A model generated the notes under the pieces. It had not been told where the DNA came from and made no database searches. It saw only the letters and a program-made list of their open reading frames with translations. Position numbers and translations under genes: made by a program. 64,000 nt of DNA, taken from the NCBI RefSeq assembly GCF_007830235.1, contig NZ_VLKI01000003.1, positions 186,001 to 250,000 of the forward strand, written 5' to 3'. Position 1 is the first letter of the stretch. Every line of letters begins with the position of its first letter. Source of the stretch: Cytobacillus oceanisediminis (GTDB lineage Bacteria; Bacillota; Bacilli; Bacillales; Cytobacillaceae). Of this stretch, positions 39,638 through 48,306 are shown piece by piece.

Positions 39638-39879
39638 GGCTATGTTTAATCACATTTTTGATTTTGGCACTATGTTGATTAGAGAGGAATGCCTGGATCC
39701 TCGAAAATGCATTTGCATTTTCTTTCTTGCGGTGTTTTTCGGGATGCATATTTAAGTCCTGCGGGAAAAGCGAGTTAAGGGGAGACACCGCAGGCGCGTC
39801 ATGCGCCGAGGAGCTGCACGACCGCCCGCGGTTCGCTCTGCTTCTTGAGCGGAAATCAACAGGTAAATATAATAGAGCT
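39638..39879 (+). repeat. Family B element, copy B4 (diverged)
   Basis: Starts GGCTATGTTTAA, ends AAATATAATAGAGC, with ATGTTGATTAGAGAGGAA and GAGCGGAAATCAACAG inside. The most diverged of the five copies, in the 464-bp gap between divergent ypjC and ypjD, still in the + orientation. The rest of the gap holds nothing I can name. Confidence 0.75.
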
Positions 39880-39976
39880 TTTAATTAAAAATATTTGTAA
39901 TGAGGCTAAGCTTTAGCTAACATGAAAAGTGGAAATCTTCGTTTAAAAAGCGCAAGATAAAGCTGAGGTGAAATAG

Positions 39977-40309
39977 ATGCAAACAAGAAAAACGATGAAA
40001 GAGCTTCAAAAAGAGGTAGATACATACATAAGCCAGTTTAAAGAAGGATACTTTAGTCCGTTGGCATTGCTGGCAAGAATGACCGAAGAGCTTGGTGAGC
40101 TATCTAGGGAAGTGAACCATCATTACGGTGAAAAACCGAAAAAATCCACTGAAGAAGAAAAGGCAATAGAAGAAGAGCTTGGAGATATGCTTTTTGTCCT
40201 AATATGCTTTGCCAATTCGCTAAATATCGATTTGGAAGAAGCACACAACCGGGTTATGAAGAAATTTAATACACGCGATAAAGACCGTTGGACAAGAATT
40301 GAAGAATAG
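39977..40309 (+). CDS. ypjD: YpjD, MazG-type nucleotide pyrophosphohydrolase
   Basis: 110 residues, all-helical. The metal-binding EExxE ([11 protein letters not shown]) lies near 37 and ExxD (EEELGDMLF) near 66, as in MazG and dUTPase-like hydrolases that remove pyrophosphate from non-canonical NTPs. It is 14 bp upstream of dapB and starts the dapB-mgsA-bsh-cca-birA run, as in B. subtilis. Confidence 0.9.
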   Translation: MQTRKTMKELQKEVDTYISQFKEGYFSPLALLARMTEELGELSREVNHHYGEKPKKSTEEEKAIEEELGDMLFVLICFANSLNIDLEEAHNRVMKKFNTRDKDRWTRIEE

Positions 40310-40323
40310 AAGGGGAGATTCAA

Positions 40324-41127
40324 ATGGATAAAGTCAAAGTTGTAATAGCCGGACCGCGCGGAAGAATGGGAAGGGAAGCTGTTCAGCTTGTTAAAAGAAC
40401 TGATAATTATGAATTGGCCGCGGTAATTGATCATAAAAATGGAGGAGGCCATCTTGGGGACTTTGATGGATTTTCAGAGTTTGGCCAAATTCCTGTATAT
40501 TCAGATATAGCAGTCTGCTTTCAAGAGATCGAACCCAATGTTTTGATTGACCTGACAACTCCAGAAGTGGGAATGCACCATACGAAAACAGCACTTGAGC
40601 ATGGGGTAAGGCCAGTAGTTGGAACAACAGGCTTTACTAAAGAAAACCTGCAAGAGCTTGAGGCGCTTTGCCACGACAAGGGACTTGGCTGCATTATTGC
40701 CCCTAACTTTGCTCTTGGCGCTGTATTAATGATGAAATTCTCACAAATGGCAGGCAGATACTTTAACGATGTAGAGATTATAGAACTGCACCATGATCAA
40801 AAGTTGGATTCTCCTTCCGGTACAGCTGTTAAAACAGCTGAAATGATTGCGGATGTCAGAGAGCAAAAACAGCAGGGCCATCCAAATGAAAAAGAAACAA
40901 TCTCTGGTGCCAGAGGTGCCAACTTTGATGGAATGCACATCCACTCCGTGCGTTTGCCTGGGCTAATTGCCCACCAGCAGGTTATGTTCGGATCTGAAGG
41001 GCAAACATTAACCATTCGCCACGATTCCTATAACCGTGCTTCTTTTATGTCTGGAGTAAAGCTGGCAGTGGATACTGTTGTAAAAATAGATACACTCGTA
41101 TACGGTCTTGAAAATATTATGGAATAG
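40324..41127 (+). CDS. dapB: 4-hydroxy-tetrahydrodipicolinate reductase
   Basis: 267 residues. It reduces 4-hydroxy-tetrahydrodipicolinate in lysine, diaminopimelate and (in spores) dipicolinate synthesis. Rossmann motif [10 protein letters not shown] at about 9-18, [19 protein letters not shown], and the catalytic [15 protein letters not shown] (His pair and Lys). RBS AGGGGAG. Confidence 0.97.
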   Translation: MDKVKVVIAGPRGRMGREAVQLVKRTDNYELAAVIDHKNGGGHLGDFDGFSEFGQIPVYSDIAVCFQEIEPNVLIDLTTPEVGMHHTKTALEHGVRPVVGTTGFTKENLQELEALCHDKGLGCIIAPNFALGAVLMMKFSQMAGRYFNDVEIIELHHDQKLDSPSGTAVKTAEMIADVREQKQQGHPNEKETISGARGANFDGMHIHSVRLPGLIAHQQVMFGSEGQTLTIRHDSYNRASFMSGVKLAVDTVVKIDTLVYGLENIME

Positions 41128-41141
41128 AAAGGGGTGCCAAC

Positions 41142-41567
41142 ATGAATATTGCTCTAATTGCCCATGATAAGAAAAAGGATGATATTGTGCGTTTTGCTAT
41201 CGCCTATAAGTCCATACTTGCAGAGCATACCCTTTATGCAACCGGAACAACCGGTTTACGGATTATGAAGGAAACAGGGTTGGACATCCATCGTTTCCAG
41301 TCTGGCCCTCTTGGCGGTGATCAAGAGATCGGTGCCTTAATTGCCAATAATAAAATGGATGTTGTGTTTTTCTTCAGAGATCCGCTTACTGTTCAGCCCC
41401 ATGAGCCAGATGTTTCCGCACTGGTTCGCCTTTGCGATGTATACGCTGTTCCATTGGCTACCAATATGGGTACTGCCGAAATATTAATTAAAGGCCTTGA
41501 ACGGGGTGATATATCCTGGCGGAAAATTGTGAGCGAAGAAAAAGGTGACAAGAATGAACCACGATGA
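41142..41567 (+). CDS. mgsA: Methylglyoxal synthase
   Basis: 141 residues. It converts dihydroxyacetone phosphate to methylglyoxal and phosphate. Conserved [16 protein letters not shown] phosphate site, [14 protein letters not shown] and FFRDPL. RBS AAAGGGGTG. Its 3' end overlaps bshB1 by 14 bp. Bacillithiol made by the next two genes is used to detoxify methylglyoxal, so the pairing makes sense. Confidence 0.96.
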   Translation: MNIALIAHDKKKDDIVRFAIAYKSILAEHTLYATGTTGLRIMKETGLDIHRFQSGPLGGDQEIGALIANNKMDVVFFFRDPLTVQPHEPDVSALVRLCDVYAVPLATNMGTAEILIKGLERGDISWRKIVSEEKGDKNEPR

Positions 41568-42270
41568 TCTGGATATACTGGCATTTGGCGCACATGCTGA
41601 TGATGTTGAAATCGGCATGGGCGGCATGATTGCCAAGTATGTATCATACGGAAAAAGGATAGGGATATGCGACCTGACAAGAGCTGAGCTATCCTCAAAC
41701 GGAACAGTCGATATACGCAAAGAAGAAGCCAGGAAAGCAGCGGATATATTGGGAGTTGGCATTAGAGAGACTCTTAATCTGCCTGACAGGGGATTATATT
41801 ATAATCAGGAATACATAACCAAAATCGCGGAAGTGATCCGTAAATACCGGCCATCTCTCGTTTTTGCTCCCTATATGGAGGACAGGCATCCGGATCATGG
41901 GCATTGTGCCCGCCTGGTTGAGGAGGCTATCTTTTCAGCAGGAATCAAAAAATTTGAAACAAAAGGCACCTATCCTCCCCATAAGGTGAAAAACCTGTAC
42001 TTTTACATGATTAATGGCTTTCATTCTCCTGACTTCTTGGTTGACATCTCATCTTTTATGGATAAAAAAACAGCCAGCCTTGAGGCTTATAAAAGCCAAT
42101 TTGTTAAAAGCCCGGGGTCATACGAAACACCTTTGGTCAACGGTTATATTGAAACCGTCCAGTCTAGGGAAAACCTTTTTGGAAAACAGGCTGGGGTTCA
42201 ATACGCAGAAGGCTTTATAGTGAATAAGCCTCTGCTCGTAAATATGGATTTATTTGGTGAAGAATTATGA
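41554..42270 (+). CDS. bshB1: Bacillithiol synthesis deacetylase BshB1
   Basis: 238 residues, LmbE-like zinc deacetylase that removes acetate from GlcNAc-malate. The motif is AHADDVEIG, where most relatives have AHPDD; the zinc-binding His and Asp pair are kept. Also [16 protein letters not shown] with further zinc and catalytic histidines. Start ATG 41554 has AAAGGTGA six bases ahead; a GTG at 41545 falls inside that RBS. It overlaps bshA by 4 bp. Confidence 0.95.
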   Translation: MNHDDLDILAFGAHADDVEIGMGGMIAKYVSYGKRIGICDLTRAELSSNGTVDIRKEEARKAADILGVGIRETLNLPDRGLYYNQEYITKIAEVIRKYRPSLVFAPYMEDRHPDHGHCARLVEEAIFSAGIKKFETKGTYPPHKVKNLYFYMINGFHSPDFLVDISSFMDKKTASLEAYKSQFVKSPGSYETPLVNGYIETVQSRENLFGKQAGVQYAEGFIVNKPLLVNMDLFGEEL

Positions 42271-43412
42271 ACAAGAAACTGAAGATAGGAATCACCTGTT
42301 ATCCGACAGTGGGCGGATCAGGTGTTGTGGCAACTGAATTGGGTAAAATGCTTGCTGAAAAGGGACATGAGATTCACTTTATTTCATCGAGCCTCCCTTT
42401 CCGGTTAAAAAGAATGTACCATAATATTTTTTATCATCAGGTGGATGTAAACCAATACTCGGTTTTTCAATATGCTCCTTATGATATTGCCCTTGCCAGC
42501 AAAATGGCGGAAGTAATAAAAAGAGAGGATCTTGATTTAGTTCACGTCCATTATGCGATTCCGCACGCTGTTTGTGCCATATTAGCAAAGCAGATGAGCG
42601 GGAAGGATATTAAAATTGTGACTACCCTCCATGGAACGGATATTACTGTACTTGGATACGATCCGTCCCTCACTGATGCCATCCGTTTCGGCATCGAAAA
42701 GTCTGATGGGGTTACTGCTGTATCCAATGCCTTAATTTCTCAAACTTATGACTTGATAAAACCTGATAAACCGATTAAAGCGGTTTATAACTTTATAGAT
42801 GAAAGAGTTTACCAGAAAACGGATTCAGATTATCTTAAAGAGGAGTACGGCATTAGGCCGGAAGAGAAAGTTATCATTCATGTATCGAACTTCCGCAGCG
42901 TAAAAAGAGTGCCTGATGTTATAAAAGCTTTTGCAAAAATAGCAAAAGAAATTCCTGCAAAGCTGCTTCTTGTCGGAGACGGTCCGGAGATGACTGTCAT
43001 ATGCCAGCTTGTTAATGATTTGAAGCTTAAAAGCAATGTCTTGTTTCTAGGCAAACAGGATAATCTTGAAGAGCTTTATAGCATCAGCGATCTCATGCTA
43101 TTGCTATCTGAAAAAGAAAGCTTTGGACTTGTTGCCTTGGAAGCAATGGCTTGCGGAGTTCCATGTATCGGTACAAATGTTGGCGGCATTCCTGAAGTAA
43201 TAGACGATGGAGAAACCGGGTATGTTTGCGGGCTTGGAGATATTGATGAAGTCTCACAAAAAGCGATAAATCTCCTTAAGGATTCAAATCTTCACCGCAA
43301 GTTTTCTGCACAATCCATTTCCCTTGCAAAAGAAGTTTTTAGTGCAGAACGAATTGTTTCCCAATATGAAGAGTTCTATTACGAGCTGCTAAAGAATGGT
43401 GATCTTTTATGA
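42267..43412 (+). CDS. bshA: Bacillithiol glycosyltransferase BshA
   Basis: 381 residues, GT-B fold of the GT4 family. It joins GlcNAc from UDP-GlcNAc to L-malate, the first step to bacillithiol. [11 protein letters not shown] near the N-terminus, TTLHGTDIT, and the EX7E region in [20 protein letters not shown] overlap with bshB1 and with cca marks a coupled operon. Confidence 0.96.
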   Translation: MNKKLKIGITCYPTVGGSGVVATELGKMLAEKGHEIHFISSSLPFRLKRMYHNIFYHQVDVNQYSVFQYAPYDIALASKMAEVIKREDLDLVHVHYAIPHAVCAILAKQMSGKDIKIVTTLHGTDITVLGYDPSLTDAIRFGIEKSDGVTAVSNALISQTYDLIKPDKPIKAVYNFIDERVYQKTDSDYLKEEYGIRPEEKVIIHVSNFRSVKRVPDVIKAFAKIAKEIPAKLLLVGDGPEMTVICQLVNDLKLKSNVLFLGKQDNLEELYSISDLMLLLSEKESFGLVALEAMACGVPCIGTNVGGIPEVIDDGETGYVCGLGDIDEVSQKAINLLKDSNLHRKFSAQSISLAKEVFSAERIVSQYEEFYYELLKNGDLL

Positions 43413-44620
43413 AAGAAGCGTTTCTCCAAGCAATTCCCGTATTAAATAAAATTGAGTCTGCCGGTTATGAGGCCTATTTTGTTGGGGGGGCGGTCAGGGA
43501 TTTTCTGCTGGGCAAAGAAATTGCCGATGTCGATATTGCCACCTCGGCTACTCCTGAGGAATTGAAATCTATATTTTCAAAGACTCTTGATGTAGGAATC
43601 GAGCATGGGACGGTTGTTGTCCTGTTTAATGGCATTCCTTATGAAGTTACCACCTTTAGGACTGAAGCTGAGTACCTGGACTTCAGAAGGCCGTCTGAGG
43701 TCCAATTTATCAGGTCTCTGGAAGAGGATCTAAAAAGAAGGGATTTCACTATGAATGCCATTGCAATGGATAGGCATGGGAAGTTTATAGACCCTTTTGG
43801 GGGAAAGAAGGCTATTGAGGAAAGGGTTATCAGAACAGTTGGAAATCCTGATGAAAGGTTTACGGAAGATGCCCTCAGAATGATGAGGGCAGTCCGCTTT
43901 TATAGCCAGCTTTCGTTTGAAATTGAGAAATCAACCTATGAGGCTTTATCATCACTTGCTCATTTGCTTGAAAAAATTGCAGTGGAACGCAAGCTGGCTG
44001 AATTCGAAAAGCTTTTGGCTGGATGGAACCGCATGATGGCTCTTAAAATAATTGGTGAAACCGGGTTATATAAGTATCTTCCACAAATGTCAGCATTCCA
44101 GAAGCAGCTTTGCAGCTCAGCAAATTATCATGCAGAGGGACTGACAGGAGAAGAAATGTGGGGCTTACTTACTTGCCTTTTTGATATAGACCAAGCAGGC
44201 GCTGAGTCCTTTTTTAAAAGCTGGAAATTACCTGTAAAGAAAACAAGAAAGATATTATCAATTTTAAAATGGATCCGGTATAGATCTGATAATGAGTGGG
44301 ATGCCTATTCTCTTTATCAGGCAGGGCGGGAATCTTTATTAAGCGCCGAAAAGATACGCAATGTACTGCAGCATACGGATTTAAAAAGAAATACAGACAA
44401 TCTCATGGAACTATATAATACTTTGCCGATCAAGCAACGAAGCGAGCTGCAGCTTACAGGAAATGATTTGATGAACTGGTTTGGCAAGCCTCCTGGTGCA
44501 TGGATCAAGGCCGATCTTGAAAAAGCGGAAAATGCCGTGTTAAAGGGCGAGTTAAGAAATAGCAATGAATCCATAAGGGAGTGGCTAATGAAGTGCAATC
44601 AGAACTTAGGAAAAAATTGA
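43409..44620 (+). CDS. cca: CCA tRNA nucleotidyltransferase
   Basis: 403 residues, class II enzyme adding CCA to tRNA 3' ends. The catalytic head has [17 protein letters not shown] (the two metal-binding Asp) and [12 protein letters not shown]; then the [16 protein letters not shown] motif and a helical tail. ATG overlaps the bshA stop; the last 28 bp overlap birA. Confidence 0.96.
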   Translation: MKEAFLQAIPVLNKIESAGYEAYFVGGAVRDFLLGKEIADVDIATSATPEELKSIFSKTLDVGIEHGTVVVLFNGIPYEVTTFRTEAEYLDFRRPSEVQFIRSLEEDLKRRDFTMNAIAMDRHGKFIDPFGGKKAIEERVIRTVGNPDERFTEDALRMMRAVRFYSQLSFEIEKSTYEALSSLAHLLEKIAVERKLAEFEKLLAGWNRMMALKIIGETGLYKYLPQMSAFQKQLCSSANYHAEGLTGEEMWGLLTCLFDIDQAGAESFFKSWKLPVKKTRKILSILKWIRYRSDNEWDAYSLYQAGRESLLSAEKIRNVLQHTDLKRNTDNLMELYNTLPIKQRSELQLTGNDLMNWFGKPPGAWIKADLEKAENAVLKGELRNSNESIREWLMKCNQNLGKN

Positions 44621-45576
44621 TTGATGCTTTTACGAACAGCAAAGAGGAATATTTATCAGGACAGCATTTGGCAGATTTGATCGGTTGTTCACGAACTGCG
44701 GTGTGGAAGCATATCGAGGAACTGAGAAAGGAAGGCTTTGAGCTGGAAGCTGTGCGAAGAAAAGGCTATCGGATTACAAAAACGCCGGAAAAGGTAACCC
44801 CTGATGAAATCAGGCTGGGTTTAAAAACCGAAACGCTCGGCCGCAATATTCATCACGAAGAGAGTGTCGATTCCACCCAGAAAATTGCCCATCGCCTGGC
44901 ATATGAAGGTTCACCCGAGGGAACGGTGGTTATTGCGGAAGAACAGCTTTCAGGCAGGGGAAGAATGGATAGGAGATGGCATTCCCCAAAATCTACAGGA
45001 GTATGGATGAGTGTCATTCTAAGGCCAAATATTCCGCCTCCGAAAGCTCCCCAGCTTACATTGATCACTGCCGTAGCTGTCGTGCAGGCGATTGAAGAGC
45101 TTACTGGTTTGACTCCGCAAATTAAATGGCCTAATGATATTTTAATGAACGGCAAAAAGGTAACAGGAATCCTGACGGAGCTTCAGGCGGATGCGGATAG
45201 GATTATTTCAATCATAATTGGTATAGGAATCAATGTTAACCAGCAATTGAATGATTATCCAGATGAGCTTAAACACATTGCTACTTCTTTATCAATTGAA
45301 AAAGGGGAAAAGCTTTCAAGAGCTGACCTGATAAAAATCCTTCTTGGTAAATTGGAGAACCTTTATAAACTTTACTTGGATAAAGGCTTCTATCCAATCA
45401 AGCTATTATGGGAGAGCTACGCTGTCAGCATCGGAAAGAGCCTCACTGCCAGGACAATTACGGGCACCATCTATGGAAAGGCCCTTGGAATAACCGATGA
45501 TGGCGTACTGATGATTGAAGATAGCAATGGAAAAGTCCATCACGTATACTCTGCAGACATTGAGCTGGATTCCTAA
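44593..45576 (+). CDS. birA: BirA, biotin-protein ligase and biotin-operon repressor
   Basis: 327 residues. The N-terminal winged helix (about 20-65, GCSRTAVWKHIEEL) binds biotin-operon DNA; the central ligase domain carries GRGRMDRRWHSP and KWPNDILMNGKKVTGIL; a small C-terminal domain follows. I start at GTG 44593, giving MQSELRKKL as in B. subtilis, with GGGAGTGG eight bases upstream; GTG 44581 lies inside that RBS. No ordinary terminator follows, only family B element B5. Confidence 0.94.
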   Translation: MQSELRKKLIDAFTNSKEEYLSGQHLADLIGCSRTAVWKHIEELRKEGFELEAVRRKGYRITKTPEKVTPDEIRLGLKTETLGRNIHHEESVDSTQKIAHRLAYEGSPEGTVVIAEEQLSGRGRMDRRWHSPKSTGVWMSVILRPNIPPPKAPQLTLITAVAVVQAIEELTGLTPQIKWPNDILMNGKKVTGILTELQADADRIISIIIGIGINVNQQLNDYPDELKHIATSLSIEKGEKLSRADLIKILLGKLENLYKLYLDKGFYPIKLLWESYAVSIGKSLTARTITGTIYGKALGITDDGVLMIEDSNGKVHHVYSADIELDS

Positions 45577-45582
45577 TTATAA

Positions 45583-45765
45583 GGCTTTGTTAAAGCTCAT
45601 TGTTGATATTAGCACCCTGTTGATTGGAGCGGAAGGCGCGAGACTCCAGCGGGAGAAGCGAGTCAAAGGGAGACCCCGCAGGCGTAGAGCGCCGAGGAGG
45701 CTCCCGGACCGCCCGCGGAAAACGAGTGCCTGGAGCGGAAATCAACAGGCAAGTTTAACAGAGCT
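45583..45765 (+). repeat. Family B element, copy B5 (short form)
   Basis: 183 bp from GGCTTTGTTAAAGC to AGTTTAACAGAGCT, with the cleanest internal marks CTGTTGATTGGAGCGGAA and GGAGCGGAAATCAACAG. It lacks the TGCATT..TGCGG segment of the longer copies. It starts 6 bp after birA. A 20-bp perfect palindrome (GCTATAAAAA and its complement, 45763-45782) sits on its right edge. Confidence 0.87.
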
Positions 45766-45799
45766 ATAAAAATTTTTATAGCCAATTCTTTCTTCTTTT

Positions 45800-45808
45800 T
45801 GCTATACT
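45800..45808 (+). promoter_or_regulatory. Extended -10 promoter of panBCD
   Basis: TGCTATACT, TGN plus TATACT, downstream of B5 and followed by a leader of about 225 bases. Confidence 0.5.
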
Positions 45809-45867
45809 TTTTTTATGGGCAGTATCCTTTAAAGAACTGCACCTTTAAAGTATTAACCTAAACGAAT

Positions 45868-45963
45868 AGATATCTGCCTAGATCCAAAAATGGACCGGGA
45901 CAGAGGGATGAACGACTATAATGAGCTATTACAAGATCCTTCTGCCTTCAGAAGGATTTTTTT
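45868..45963 (+). ncRNA. panB leader: pan-motif-like stem-loop with antiterminator and terminator
   Basis: A stem-loop at 45873-45904 pairs TCTG with CAGA, CC with GG and TCC with GGA, leaving unpaired GA on the 3' side. The pan motif is a stem-loop with bulged adenosines known upstream of panB in bacilli; the match is by context and shape. The 3' arm, extended as CAGAGGGAT (45901-45909), can pair fully with ATCCTTCTG (45936-45944), which is also the 5' arm of a terminator with CAGAAGGAT (45949-45957) and a T-run. The two states exclude each other. Confidence 0.55.
45936..45963 (+). terminator. Attenuator-type terminator before panB
   Basis: ATCCTTCTG-CCTT-CAGAAGGAT followed by TTTTTTT, 76 bp ahead of the panB ATG and inside its leader. 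Confidence 0.9.
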
Positions 45964-46038
45964 GTGGTTGGAGCAGCATGTGGCTGCTAACTCATTGGGA
46001 AAGATTTATCTCCTCTTCCTAAAAAAGGAGGACGAAAG

Positions 46039-46875
46039 ATGAAGCAAACAACTGATTTTCTAAAGATGAAACAATGTGAAGAAAAAATTGTAATGCTCAC
46101 AGCTTATGACTATCCGGCTGCCAAACAGGCAGAAAATGCTGAGGTAGATATGATTCTTGTCGGAGATTCACTTGGTATGGTCGTTTTAGGCTATGATTCA
46201 ACGGTTCCTGTCACAATGGAAGACATGATCCATCACGGCAAGGCTGTCAAAAGGGGAGCAAAAGATACATTTATTGTTATAGATATGCCATTCATGAGCT
46301 ATCATTTATCCATTAAAGATACACTTATAAATGGAGCAAGACTCATTCAGGAAACAGGTGCAAATGCTGTCAAGCTTGAAGGCGGAGATAGAGTTGCTGA
46401 ACAAATTAGGTCATTAACAAAGGCGGGCATTCCTGTAGTTGGGCATTTGGGCTTAACTCCACAATCTGCAGGGGTTTTAGGAGGATACAAGGTCCAGGGG
46501 AAAAATGCTGAAGCTGCCAGAAAGTTAATGGAGGATGCAAAGGAATGTGAAAAAGCGGGTGCTTTCGCTGTAGTTTTGGAGTGTGTTCCTAAACAGCTGG
46601 CAAAACAGATTACTAAGGAGTTAACAATACCAACTATTGGGATAGGCGCCGGCCAGGATACAGATGGCCAGGTTCTTGTTTATCATGATGTCTTGGGATA
46701 CGGAGTTGATCGCGTTCCTAAATTTGTAAAACAATATCAGAACTTAAATCCTGTTATCCAGGATAGTTTATCCGCTTATTCTGCTGAGGTAAAGAACGGA
46801 TCTTTCCCTGAGGATCGCCATTCTTTCACTATGAAAGAAGAAGAACTGCTTAGCTTGTATGGAGGAAAAGTATGA
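46039..46875 (+). CDS. panB: 3-methyl-2-oxobutanoate hydroxymethyltransferase
   Basis: 278 residues. It adds a hydroxymethyl group from methylene-tetrahydrofolate to ketoisovalerate, the first step to pantothenate. Conserved [21 protein letters not shown] (metal Asp), [23 protein letters not shown], and IGAG. RBS AAAGGAGG. It ends with an ATGA overlap onto panC. Confidence 0.97.
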   Translation: MKQTTDFLKMKQCEEKIVMLTAYDYPAAKQAENAEVDMILVGDSLGMVVLGYDSTVPVTMEDMIHHGKAVKRGAKDTFIVIDMPFMSYHLSIKDTLINGARLIQETGANAVKLEGGDRVAEQIRSLTKAGIPVVGHLGLTPQSAGVLGGYKVQGKNAEAARKLMEDAKECEKAGAFAVVLECVPKQLAKQITKELTIPTIGIGAGQDTDGQVLVYHDVLGYGVDRVPKFVKQYQNLNPVIQDSLSAYSAEVKNGSFPEDRHSFTMKEEELLSLYGGKV

Positions 46876-47729
46876 GAACGATTACAACAGTAAGAGAAAT
46901 GCAAATGATAGCATTGCGGCTTAAGCGGGAAGGAAAGTCAATTGGATTCGTTCCCACAATGGGGTATTTGCATGAAGGCCATCTTTCTTTATTAAAAGCT
47001 GCTAGAAAAGAAAATGATGTGACAGTACTAAGCATTTTTGTGAACCCGCTGCAATTCGGACCTAAAGAGGATCTCGCGACATATCCAAGAGACTTTGACC
47101 GAGACAGCAAATTGGCCGAGCAAGAAGGGAATGACTTTATTTTTTATCCTTCCGCAGAAGAAATGTATCCTGGCACTCTCTCTGTGACCGCAAGAGTGCA
47201 GGATCGGACCGACGTATTATGCGGCAAATCCCGCCCGGGACATTTTGATGGTGTCGCAACGGTTCTTACAAAGCTTTTTAATATCGTTCAGCCTGATAAG
47301 GTTTATTTTGGAATGAAGGATGCCCAGCAGGTAGCTGTAGTCGATGGCCTTGTAAAGGATTTTAACTTCTATGTGGAAATAGTGGCAATAGAAACAGTTA
47401 GAGAAGCTGATGGTTTGGCCAAGAGCTCCAGAAACATTAATCTTCTTCCTGCAGAACGGGTGGAGGCCTCCGCACTAAACCAAAGCCTAAAAATCGCTGA
47501 ATCCATGATTGTAGAAGGAGAAAAGGATCCCCGGGAGATCATTGTTCAGATCAGGGAACATATTGAGAAAAATACTACTGGCCATATTGATTATGTCGAG
47601 ATTCTTTCCTATCCGGACCTTAAGGGACTAGACCGTCTGGAAGGAACGATCATTATTGCTATCGCTGTTAAATTCACCAAAGCAAGGCTGATTGATAACG
47701 CTATTATTACGATAAATAAAGAGAGTTAA
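46872..47729 (+). CDS. panC: Pantothenate synthetase
   Basis: 285 residues. It joins pantoate and beta-alanine using ATP. Conserved [14 protein letters not shown] (HIGH-like), [31 protein letters not shown], and KDAQQ, then the KSSRN motif. Overlaps panB by 4 bp and lies 12 bp before panD. Confidence 0.97.
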   Translation: MRTITTVREMQMIALRLKREGKSIGFVPTMGYLHEGHLSLLKAARKENDVTVLSIFVNPLQFGPKEDLATYPRDFDRDSKLAEQEGNDFIFYPSAEEMYPGTLSVTARVQDRTDVLCGKSRPGHFDGVATVLTKLFNIVQPDKVYFGMKDAQQVAVVDGLVKDFNFYVEIVAIETVREADGLAKSSRNINLLPAERVEASALNQSLKIAESMIVEGEKDPREIIVQIREHIEKNTTGHIDYVEILSYPDLKGLDRLEGTIIIAIAVKFTKARLIDNAIITINKES

Positions 47730-47741
47730 GGGGGAACCAGC

Positions 47742-48125
47742 ATGTTTCGCACCATGATGAATGGAAAAATCCATCGTGCAACTGTAACGGAAGCAAATTT
47801 AAATTATGTAGGTAGCATCACCATTGATACAGATATTATTGAGGCAGTAGGAATGGCACCCAACGAAAAGGTCCAGATCGTCAATAATAATAACGGTGCA
47901 CGCTTTGAAACGTATATCATCCCTGGAGAAAGAGGTAGCGGCGTTATCTGTGTGAATGGTGCTGCAGCCCGTCTTGTTCAAGAAGGGGATATTGTAATTA
48001 TAATCTCTTATGCACTTGTTCCTGATGATAAGGTACCTTACCATGAACCTAAAGTGGCCATTATGGACCGAAACAATCGAATTTCGGATATGATCCATGC
48101 CGAGCCAGAAAGTACAGTTCTATAA
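47742..48125 (+). CDS. panD: Aspartate 1-decarboxylase precursor
   Basis: 127 residues. A pro-enzyme that cleaves itself between Gly24 and Ser25 (NYVGSITID) to make a pyruvoyl group, then decarboxylates aspartate to beta-alanine for Pan[16 protein letters not shown] and Tyr58-type residues are conserved. RBS AAGGGGGA. Last gene of panBCD; a terminator follows. Confidence 0.97.
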   Translation: MFRTMMNGKIHRATVTEANLNYVGSITIDTDIIEAVGMAPNEKVQIVNNNNGARFETYIIPGERGSGVICVNGAAARLVQEGDIVIIISYALVPDDKVPYHEPKVAIMDRNNRISDMIHAEPESTVL

Positions 48126-48133
48126 AAAATTTT

Positions 48134-48173
48134 AAAAAGTGCTGACCCGGATGCCGGATCAGTGCTTTTTATT
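48134..48173 (+). terminator. Terminator of panBCD
   Basis: AAAAAGTGCTGA / TCAGTGCTTTTT plus an inner CCGG/CCGG, with G-T pairs, followed by ATTT. Confidence 0.8.
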
Positions 48174-48306
48174 TAAGTTGCAAAGGGCATGAATGAATAA
48201 GGGTGAGGTTCGGGTGGAAGAAAAGTAATGAGCAGAAAGCTATTTGTCTTTTTCTTTTTCCGTTTTTGTGATACCGTTTGAATGACTGAATGTAGAGGTG
48301 TATGCC

